NCBI GenBank assembly: GCA_964370835.1
Contig: CAYJLO010000058.1
Location: 1 to 19,072 of the forward strand
DNA from: CAYJAD01 sp964370835
GTDB lineage: Bacteria > Desulfobacterota > Desulfovibrionia > Desulfovibrionales > Desulfovibrionaceae
Direction of reading: 5' to 3'
DNA: 19,072 nucleotides
Under the pieces are notes generated by a model, which was not told where the DNA came from, made no database searches, and saw only the letters and a list, made by a program, of their open reading frames with translations. Position numbers and translations under genes: made by a program. Positions 9,299 to 16,700 of the stretch are shown here, one piece after another (the first letter of the stretch is position 1; each line of letters begins with the position of its first letter).

Positions 9299-10811
9299 TA
9301 AAGAAACCTCCATGAATTAATGCTTCTAAGGATTTTTTAGGGATAATACCGGCATAAATAAATTCTTTAAATAATTTTTGTAGCTGTGGTGTTTTTTTGA
9401 TTATTTTATATATTTGTCTGTATTGCAGTGGAATATTGATTTTTTCAGAGTTTAGTCCTCTTATAACTTCTGCGATTGTAATGTCCAGTTTTTTGTTTTG
9501 ATAATAACTAGTATTGCAGGTATCTTCTTTTCTGAAGATGCTGAGAAAGTCTATTGAAGGAAAGTATAAGTTTGATTCTTCAGTGAGTACAATTTTTATA
9601 TTAGAAACTATTTCTGCTTTATTTTCTTTTATATCTAGTTGCGATAAGTTCCTAATTTCTAATAGATTGTCAATATGATAGCTTTTATCTCCAATGCTGA
9701 TATCAATATTATTCTTTGTGTCTATTTTGGGAAGCCATGAAAAAGTAGATGCATTTGCTAAATATTTTCTATCCACAGAAAAGGGACGTGGAATTTGAGC
9801 AAGTGGAAAAGTTAGATACTTTAGTTCTTGTATATTTTTCCATGGATATTGAGTATAACTATTTTCTTTATAACTATAAACCTTTGGGTTTTCAGCAGAG
9901 GAGTTTAGCATACAAAAGATCTCGTTGTTTGTACCTAATTGGATTGAGAGGTTGCTATCATCGGTTATAGCGGCAGGAGGCCAAAGCTGTATTAGCCTAG
10001 GTTTTTTATACAATAATTTAATTTTGAAAGCTTCTTCGAAATAGCCTTCAAGAACCATAAAGTCTTTATCTGTTGCAGGATCTAGATACATTTTGTAAAC
10101 ATAGCAGCTTAAGTTTTTTAGCTTTAGCAACCCTAAATAGTTCATTTTTAGACCATTATAAGGAAGAGTTTCATTTTTATAAAGAACTAAATAATACTCT
10201 GTTTTTATTGTGATTGTATCGTTGACCCTGTACTTCTTTCCATGTTGTTCCGAATATGAAAAGATAGCCCCCATATTTGAAAAGCCATCTGCATAATTGG
10301 ACCAACGCTGTTTAATTTGTGATAACATGGCATTATTCGCTTCAGGAAAGATTATCTCGTACTGGCTTCCAGGGAGGGGGATCTCATTTAGTTTTTTTAA
10401 TGTTGTTTCATTTTCAAAAAATGTAAAATCCACTAAGTGTTCTTCTGGAGGAGATGAAGAGTTTTGTTTGATGAAAACTTTAAAATTACTTTGTTGTGTT
10501 TGTTGTAGCAATTCAAAGCCTAAAGCATAAAAACCAATATATAATGAAAAAAAGTTTCCAGTTTGTGCTATGTATATAGGCAATCCCACTTTTTGATAAA
10601 ACGACAGATTTTCATCATTGTTAGCTCTACGTTCACAGTCAAGTCCAGAGTTTTTGTAATGGCGAAAACTATTTTTTTTACCAACTGCCGGAAATACATA
10701 ATTGCCACATTCTGGACATATAAATCTATTTTGTGATTTATTGCCATCAAATTCTGAAATGTCGATTTCAAATTCTTTACCAGTAATTAATCTATCTATG
10801 GCTGTTTGCAT
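9291..10811 (-). CDS. Unknown protein with CoiA-like N-terminal zinc finger, possible DruB counterpart
   Basis: First gene of the helicase operon. Near the N-terminus is FICPECGN followed by FRHYKNSGLDCE, a CxxC...H...C pattern similar to the zinc-binding N-terminus of CoiA-like and other DNA-handling proteins. The remaining 430 or so residues look mainly beta-rich and match nothing I know. A longer frame opens at a TTG (10838), but GGGAG lies eight to nine bases before the ATG at 10811 and the promoter is just upstream, so I start there (506 residues). The stop overlaps the next start by eight bases. Position and size resemble DruB of Druantia type I, which is an inference from layout only. 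Confidence 0.8.
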   Translation of the reverse strand: MQTAIDRLITGKEFEIDISEFDGNKSQNRFICPECGNYVFPAVGKKNSFRHYKNSGLDCERRANNDENLSFYQKVGLPIYIAQTGNFFSLYIGFYALGFELLQQTQQSNFKVFIKQNSSSPPEEHLVDFTFFENETTLKKLNEIPLPGSQYEIIFPEANNAMLSQIKQRWSNYADGFSNMGAIFSYSEQHGKKYRVNDTITIKTEYYLVLYKNETLPYNGLKMNYLGLLKLKNLSCYVYKMYLDPATDKDFMVLEGYFEEAFKIKLLYKKPRLIQLWPPAAITDDSNLSIQLGTNNEIFCMLNSSAENPKVYSYKENSYTQYPWKNIQELKYLTFPLAQIPRPFSVDRKYLANASTFSWLPKIDTKNNIDISIGDKSYHIDNLLEIRNLSQLDIKENKAEIVSNIKIVLTEESNLYFPSIDFLSIFRKEDTCNTSYYQNKKLDITIAEVIRGLNSEKINIPLQYRQIYKIIKKTPQLQKLFKEFIYAGIIPKKSLEALIHGGFFND

Positions 10812-10865
10812 TGGTTTTATCTCCCTGACGCAAAGCAACGTCCCGAAAATTATGAAAACTGAGAA

Positions 10866-10894
10866 ATTATACCAATAAACGTGATAAAATTCAA
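10866..10894 (-). promoter_or_regulatory. Near-consensus promoter of the four-gene helicase operon
   Basis: On the minus strand TTGAAT (10889-10894) and TATAAT (10866-10871) are spaced by exactly 17 bases, about 55 bases before the ATG at 10811. The predicted leader is about 45-50 nt and contains a small GACG...CGTC inverted repeat (about 10827-10842). This gives the helicase operon its own transcription separate from the kinase operon. The MITE-like insertion ends 29 bases upstream of the -35 box, so any upstream control element would have been displaced. Confidence 0.8.
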
Positions 10895-10923
10895 GTTTAT
10901 TTTAGGCAAAAGTAGATATAGTT

Positions 10924-11118
10924 CACGTCATTCCAATTTGCTTATTCTTGGGAGAGGGAAAACCTTTTTTGTGAACAAAAGGGAGTTTTTCATCTTTATA
11001 AAAAGGGCAAACCCTCCCCCTTTCCTCAAAAAACTTTAATAGTGGGACGGTAATTTTTAAAAAAGTATGCATTTTATTATATCATACTTTTAGGTTTAAA
11101 GAGAATTGGAATGACGTG
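10924..11118. mobile_element. MITE-like 195-bp element with perfect terminal inverted repeats
   Basis: The ends CACGTCATTCCAATT (10924-10938) and its exact reverse complement (11104-11118) form 15-bp perfect terminal inverted repeats. Immediately outside both ends is the 9-bp direct repeat GATATAGTT (10915-10923 and 11119-11127), as expected of a target duplication. The interior encodes nothing. It has a 9-bp hairpin (AAAAGTATG at 11061-11069 with CATACTTTT at 11083-11091) and a G-rich/C-rich pair (10950-10958 with 11012-11020, 8 of 9 pairs). This is the form of a non-autonomous miniature transposable element moved by a transposase encoded elsewhere. Odd detail: the right flank after the target duplication begins CACGTCA, the same as the element's first seven bases. 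Confidence 0.75.
11076..11084 (-). promoter_or_regulatory. Candidate extended -10 promoter inside the MITE
   Basis: On the minus strand TGATATAAT is an extended -10 box (TGN plus a perfect TATAAT), pointing towards the helicase operon. The -35 region is poor (TTCTCT at 18 bases), and the box overlaps the arm of the internal hairpin. The element might therefore carry weak outward promoter activity, but this is only a sequence match. Confidence 0.35.
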
Positions 11119-11214
11119 GATATAGTTCACGTCAAGCCAGCTTATAGTCAAATCATCAGACAATGCTTTTTTGTCAAGCCATTTGAATATGCTATGCTGT
11201 AAGTTAAGCTTCAT
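11077..11214 (-). CDS. Small ORF with 3' end altered by the MITE
   Basis: This 45-residue frame begins one base after the phosphatase stop, with GGGGG a few bases before its ATG, so it is placed like a real last gene of the operon. The first 32 residues (MKLNLQHSIFKWLDKKALSD...) come from host DNA. The last 13 (HVIPILFKPKSMI) are read from the MITE. If the element and one target copy are removed, the frame would instead end YIYFCLK after 37 residues. I do not recognise it. It may be a genuine small protein, a remnant of a longer gene, or non-functional. Confidence 0.4.
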   Translation of the reverse strand: MKLNLQHSIFKWLDKKALSDDLTISWLDVNYIHVIPILFKPKSMI

Positions 11215-11215
11215 C

Positions 11216-12043
11216 CTACCCCCTTTCTTCGTCATTATAATAAAAACCACACAAAGAGTAGTCATCATTCAAAATCATTCCGTGATTATACAAGTTTTCA
11301 ATGTGACTTCTGAAATTCTGTTCACTTAATAACGGTTTCAAAAAGTAATCATAAAAATTTTTACTCTTTTCCATGTTTTTTACATATTCTAATACATTTT
11401 TGGCAATAATTCCCAACTTTCCTTGTTTATTTGCGCAACGGTTTACGGTCTCTTCATTTTTATATGCATAATAAGTCATAGTGATATAGCATGCCAAAGC
11501 GTCGGAAGCTATTATAACAAGATCATCTTTTTCTAGGTGAAATGTTCCGCTAGAGTATGCATTTTTTTTAGGTATATCTTTCCAATTGATTAAATGCGGG
11601 TTTGTCTCGTAAGTTTCAAGTGTTTTAATTGATAGAAAACGCATTTTATCTTTGCGTGCATTGTAAACAAATAAAGCTGAATCTCCGTACGAAATCCATT
11701 CAATTCGATTTTCAAAATACCAAGCTACAGCCAATGTTGCCGCACTACCTTCATTATTAAATTTATTTATAACAAAGGTGTCATATTGTTCTAATTTTTT
11801 ATTTTGATTCTCATAAAATTCTTCCCAAATTGAGTCCGTCCATTTTACAAAATTTTCAAACGTATCAAACGGTTGTTCGGGAAGTTTGTGAAGCAAATAT
11901 TCTGACCACTCCTTAGCAAAAATACCATAACCGCCAGCCCCATCACTAATGGCCATCACATGCTTATTGGTGAGAATAGAGTCCTCATTAGGAGAAATAT
12001 CTGCTATTTTATGCGTAGTTTGTCCAACAAAGTGCTTATTCAT
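11216..12043 (-). CDS. PP2C-family protein phosphatase of a TerY-P-type triad
   Basis: The 275 residues carry the metal-binding signature of PP2C Ser/Thr phosphatases: NED (19-21), SDGAGGYG (33-40), EGSAATLAVAW (98-108), YGDSAL (119-124), ASDA (179-182, usually SDG) and NDD (259-261). All aspartates needed for the two-metal centre appear present, so it should be active and would reverse phosphorylation by the neighbouring kinase. Its ATG overlaps the vWA stop by eight bases (ATGAATAA), implying translational coupling. Kinase, vWA and PP2C side by side is the TerY-P arrangement described by Anantharaman, Iyer and Aravind. The G-to-A change in the SDG motif is the only oddity. No membrane segment, so it is cytoplasmic. 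Confidence 0.9.
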   Translation of the reverse strand: MNKHFVGQTTHKIADISPNEDSILTNKHVMAISDGAGGYGIFAKEWSEYLLHKLPEQPFDTFENFVKWTDSIWEEFYENQNKKLEQYDTFVINKFNNEGSAATLAVAWYFENRIEWISYGDSALFVYNARKDKMRFLSIKTLETYETNPHLINWKDIPKKNAYSSGTFHLEKDDLVIIASDALACYITMTYYAYKNEETVNRCANKQGKLGIIAKNVLEYVKNMEKSKNFYDYFLKPLLSEQNFRSHIENLYNHGMILNDDYSLCGFYYNDEERG

Positions 12044-12932
12044 TATTTTCCGCCATATTGGTTATTGTGCCAATATTTAGCATATTTACAAACTGAACAC
12101 TTTGATTATACCCCATAGCGCGAAATCCATTATCTGTTTTTCTGCCCACAATTTTTTCAATTTCAGAATTGTACATTTTAGGCAAAACGCTGGACATTTC
12201 ATAGAGCATTTGGGAATAGCTGTCCTCTCCGACTTGCTCATTAGAGGTTGGAAAAGCTATACTGTTTTCTGTCATATCACTAAGATGGATATTAAAAACC
12301 AAGACATTTCCATCAATTGTGTTTAACTGCATAATTTCTTTTGCTATTTCTATCATTTCCTCGTTTTCGGCATCCGTTTGTAAACCATCTGTAATATTTA
12401 TTAATACAGGAGGATAGCAATCTTGCCCAAGCTTAGACTCACACCATTCTTCCATTAAACCTTTCGCTTTGCTAAAAGCGTTGTGCATAGGGGTTCGATA
12501 TAAAGCAAGAGGCTCAACCCAATAGGGTACGTCTACTTCTCTGGTTTTTATTGTTCCTCTAATGTTTTGCTCAATGGTCACTTTTTTGTAACGGGCATAC
12601 TTTTTTAAGTCTTCCGGGGTTAGCCAATCATCAACAATTTTATCACCAAAAGAAATAAATTCAGCATTTTTATCAGCCCCATAACCAATGAGGGCAATAT
12701 CAAAGTAATGTCGTATTTCTTCGGGCTTTGTACAACGATTAATCAACTCATCTAAAAGCTTATTTACCGAATCGGCGACTAATTCTTGCTTGGTGGTAAT
12801 TTTTCCATCTATACTGACCTCTTCTTCCATTGATCCTGACTGGTCAATCAAAAAAATAAAAGCAGTCGGGTGAGACCTATCAACTCTTGCGGTATAGGGA
12901 TTTAATTTTTCCATTTGAGATTGTATAGACAT
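12036..12932 (-). CDS. TerY-like von Willebrand factor A domain protein
   Basis: A single soluble vWA domain fills most of the 298 residues. The metal-ion-dependent adhesion site is complete: DQSGSM (30-35), the threonine in YRTPMH (T147) and ITDG (180-183). Such domains bind a partner through a divalent metal. In TerY-P triads the vWA protein is thought to scaffold or be regulated by the kinase and phosphatase. AAGGA lies eight bases before the ATG, inside the palindrome AAGGAAATCCTT, which could partly hide the site. The gap to the upstream LRR gene is 27 bases, and it overlaps the phosphatase gene. The TerY assignment comes from length, MIDAS and neighbours. Confidence 0.88.
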   Translation of the reverse strand: MSIQSQMEKLNPYTARVDRSHPTAFIFLIDQSGSMEEEVSIDGKITTKQELVADSVNKLLDELINRCTKPEEIRHYFDIALIGYGADKNAEFISFGDKIVDDWLTPEDLKKYARYKKVTIEQNIRGTIKTREVDVPYWVEPLALYRTPMHNAFSKAKGLMEEWCESKLGQDCYPPVLINITDGLQTDAENEEMIEIAKEIMQLNTIDGNVLVFNIHLSDMTENSIAFPTSNEQVGEDSYSQMLYEMSSVLPKMYNSEIEKIVGRKTDNGFRAMGYNQSVQFVNMLNIGTITNMAENNE

Positions 12933-12959
12933 AAGGATTTCCTTAATGAACTTTGTATG

Positions 12960-13685
12960 TTAGAAAATTTCACTTCCAAAACGTGTAATTAAATCTTGTG
13001 TTAGTTTTTCAGGGAAGTTACAACTTTGAAATGCACCATGTTCTATTTCAGTTACAGACATTGGTATTTCTATATAAGATAATTTTCCGCATCCACAAAA
13101 TGTACTTTGCATTATTTTAGTTACTCCATACGGAATTCTAATACTTGCAAGCTCAGAGCAACCGGAAAACGCACAATCATCTATAAAATTAATAGTGCTT
13201 GGGAGATCTACCGTCTTCAGTGAAGTGCATCTGTTAAATGCTGAACATTCAATACGTTGAACTCCGTCTTGAATTATAATAGTTTTTAGTGATGAGCAAC
13301 CAGAAAAAGTTGTCTCGTTTATTTGTTTTACGCTACTCGGAATTATAATTTTTTCCAGTGCTGAGCATCCTTCAAATGCAGATACCCCAATATGAGTAAG
13401 CGAACTAGATAGCTGTACTGTGGCTAGGGATTTGCAATTTTCAAAAGCTGAATCTCCAATATGGGTAATTGTACTAGGTAGTATGATTGTATCTAAATCA
13501 GATCCTAAAAATGCTTCATTGCAAATTATTTCAGTTTTATCAGTAAAAATTTTTTTAGTGGGAAAATTATCATATTTAATAAACTTTTTCATATCATTAC
13601 TAAATACTCGCCCTCCAATTTTTTTTACTCCATCTTCAAGTGTCGCTTGGGTGATATTTTGACTATTATTATTTTGGCTATTCAT
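12960..13685 (-). CDS. Cytoplasmic BspA-type leucine-rich repeat protein
   Basis: The 241 residues consist of about 60 residues of polar N-terminus followed by about eight LRR_5/BspA repeats of 23 residues (pattern: hydrophobic strand, P-S-S/T-V, xxIGxxAFxxCxxL). There is no signal peptide or anchor, so it is not a surface adhesin like classical BspA or LrrA. The last residues (NFPEKLTQDLITRFGSEIF) match the tail of the upstream LRR-kinase (TFPFEIIKQHIFRYGNNIF), so both share a C-terminal cap. Its repeats are more divergent than those of the kinase. AGGAGA precedes the ATG by nine to ten bases. A partner or regulator of the LRR-kinase is likely from context. Direct binding is a guess. Confidence 0.88.
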   Translation of the reverse strand: MNSQNNNSQNITQATLEDGVKKIGGRVFSNDMKKFIKYDNFPTKKIFTDKTEIICNEAFLGSDLDTIILPSTITHIGDSAFENCKSLATVQLSSSLTHIGVSAFEGCSALEKIIIPSSVKQINETTFSGCSSLKTIIIQDGVQRIECSAFNRCTSLKTVDLPSTINFIDDCAFSGCSELASIRIPYGVTKIMQSTFCGCGKLSYIEIPMSVTEIEHGAFQSCNFPEKLTQDLITRFGSEIF

Positions 13686-13759
13686 TTTAATTTATCTCCT
13701 ATTTTTTATAGTTGTTATACTTGTAGAATGATGTTTTAGCATAAAGTTTACGTCCAAAG

Positions 13760-16700
13760 CTAACGATAGAAGATATTGTTACCATAACGAAATATGTGTT
13801 GTTTGATAATCTCAAATGGAAAGGTAAGAATGTAAAATGCATTATTCCCAATGGTCATAACTGAATCAGGGATAACCATTGAAGTCAGTGAAGTACAACC
13901 ATAAAAAGCATAATTTCCTATTGTAGTCACTGAATTTGGAATAGTCATTGAAGTCAGTGAAGTACAACCATAAAAAGCCTCATCTCCAATTTTTGTCACT
14001 GAATTTGGAATAATCACTGAAATTAGTGAGTTGCAACCTGAAAATATTTCATTATCAATGATTGTTACTGAGTCGAGAATAGTTATATGTTTTTCAATAA
14101 CTGCTTGTATAGTAAATAAAAGTCTTGTTTTATCTTTACTATAGAGTAAACCAGAGTTGTAATAAAAGTTTTTGTTGCTTATTTCAAAATTTATAAGAGA
14201 AGAACAACGTGAAAAAATATTTTTCCCAATTTCTGTTACAGAATCTGAAATAACTATACTTGTGAGTGAAGTACAATCACAAAAAGCTTCATCTCCAATT
14301 TTTGTTACTGAGTCTGGGATTATTACGTTTGTGAGTGAATAACATCCTCTGAAAGCCTCATCTCCAATTTCTGTTACTGAATTCGGTATAGTGTATTTGA
14401 TAATGTTTTTGGGAGTTTCATATAGAATTGTTTTACTTTGATTATATACTTCAAATAAACAATCATATTCAATAGCAGAACTGAAATAGCTACGGTCTGT
14501 CACAGAATCTGGGATTATTATATTTGTGAGTGAAGTGCACCCATAAAAAGCTTCATCTCCTATTTCTGTCACAGAATCTGGAATTGTTATGTTTGACAGC
14601 GAAGAACACCCATGAAAAGCCCCCTCTTTAATGTCTGTCACAGAATCGGGAATTATTATGTTTGAAAGTGAAGTACACCCATAAAAAGCTTCGTATCCTA
14701 TTTGTGCTACAGAGCTTGGGATTACTATATTGGTGAGTGAAGTACAACTATAAAACGCCTGATATTCAATTGCAGTCACAGAGTCTGGGATTACTATATT
14801 TATTAGCGAAGTGCAGCCATAAAAAACTTCATCTTTAATTTCTGTCACAAGACCTAGAATTACTATTCCTAAAAGTGAGGAACAGTCTATAAAAGCTCCT
14901 TCTCCAATTTCTGTCACAGAACTTGGGATTATTATGTTTGTTAGCGAAGAGCAACCATAAAAAGCACAATTTCCAACTTCAGTTACAGAATCTGGGATTA
15001 TGATGTTTGTGAGTGAAGAACAATCCCTAAACACCCGTTTTCTAAGTTTTGTTACAGAATCTGGAATTATTATACTTATCAGCGAAGAGCAATCTCTAAA
15101 AGCTTCTTCTCCAATTTCTCTCACAGAATCTGGAACTTTTATACTTATCAGCGAAGAGCAATCTCTAAAAGCCTCTTTTCTAATTTCTCTCACAGAATCA
15201 GGAATGACATATTCCATAACATTTTCAGGGGCTTTGTACAGAATTGTCTTGGTTTCATTATAGACTTCAAGCAAAGAGCAGCCCATAAAAGTTTGATTTC
15301 CAATTTTTGTTACAGAGTCTGGAATAATTATACTTGTCAGGGAAGAGCAGTCTCTAAAAGCCTCCTCTCCAATTTCTGTCACAGAACTTGGTATGGTGTA
15401 TTCGATAATATCTTTTGGAACTTCATACAGAGTCGTTTTACTTTGGTTACATACTTCAAGTGAACAATTACATTCAATAGCAGAACTGAAATAGCTACGG
15501 TTTGTCACAGTATCTGGAATTATTATACTTGTAAGAGATGTACAAGCATAAAAAGCCTTATATCCTATTGTAGTCACAGAATCAGGGATTATTATGTTTG
15601 TGAGTGAAGTGCATCCATAAAAAGCTTCATCTCTAATTTCTGTTACAGAATCTGGGATTATTATACTTTTAAGCGACGTGCATCCATAAAAAGCCTCATC
15701 TCCAATTTCTCTCACAGAATCTGGAACTGTTATACTTATCAACGAAGTACAATCTTTAAAAACCTGATATCTAATTTCTGTCTCCGAATTTGGAATTACT
15801 ATACTAGCGAGTGAAGTACAACCGCAAAAAACGCCTTCTCCTATTTCTTTCACAGAGTTTGGAATTATTACACTTGTGAGTGAAGAGCAACCTCTAAAAG
15901 CCTTATGTCCAATTTCTTTCACAGAGCCTGGAATTATTATACCTGTGAGAGATGTGCAAGCATAAAAAGCTTCATCTCCAATTTCTGTTACAGAATCTGG
16001 GATTATTATGTTTGTGAGTGAAGTGCACCTATAAAAAGCCTCATTTCCTATTTCTCTCACAGAATCTGAGATTCTAATGCTTTCAAGCGATGTACATCCA
16101 TAAAAAGCATCAGAACCAATTTTTGTTACAGAATCAGGGATTATTATGCTTGTCAACGAAGTACAATCTTTAAAAACAGAAGATCTAATTTCTGTCACTG
16201 AATTTGGAATTATTACCTTTGTGAGAGATGTGCAAGCATAAAAAGCCTTATATCCAATTTCTCTCACAGAATCTGAGATTATAATGCTTTTAAGCGATGT
16301 ACATCCATAAAAAGCCTCATATCCAATTTTTATTACAGAATCAGAGATTGTTGTGTTTGTGAGTGAAGTGCACCTATAAAAAGCTTCATCTCCAATTTCT
16401 GTTACAGAATCTGGGATTATTATACTTTCAAGCGATGAGCACTCATAAAAAGTCTTATGTCCAATTTTTGTTACAGAGTCTGGGATTATAATGCTTTCAA
16501 GCGACGTGCACCCATAAAAGGCCGTATATCCAATTTCTGTAACCGACTTCGGAATATTTATACTGCTTATTTTTTTTGGGGCTTTCAAGACAATTGTTTT
16601 ATCTTCGCTATACTTTACGCCCTGTGTATCATACCAGTGACCTTTTTCGTCTTGCCTTACAAAAAATTGTTCCACAACAAGCGAAGCCGTTTCTTCTAAC

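Noticed and set aside
9299..9313. ATG start at 9313 for the coiled-coil protein
   Set aside because: The GGAGG sequence lies inside this extension and is ideally placed for the ATG at 9298, which also gives the usual short stop-start overlap.
10568..10771. 67-residue minus-strand ORF inside the first helicase-operon gene
   Set aside because: It overlaps a well-supported long gene in another frame, with no independent start signal.
10812..10838. TTG start at 10838 for the first helicase-operon gene
   Set aside because: The TTG has no properly spaced ribosome binding site, whereas the ATG at 10811 has GGGAG eight to nine bases upstream.
11000..11015. Possible intrinsic terminator (AGGG-CAAA-CCCT followed on the minus strand by five T)
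   Set aside because: The stem is only four base pairs and lies within the MITE-like element, too weak to call.
15000..15263. Plus-strand ORF of 87 residues across the LRR array
   Set aside because: It is the antisense shadow of the repeats and itself shows the same 23-residue periodicity, with no ribosome binding site.
13829..16568. CRISPR-like regularly repeated array
   Set aside because: The 69-bp periodicity is fully explained by in-frame 23-residue leucine-rich repeats. Repeats are contiguous without spacers, and no cas genes are nearby.
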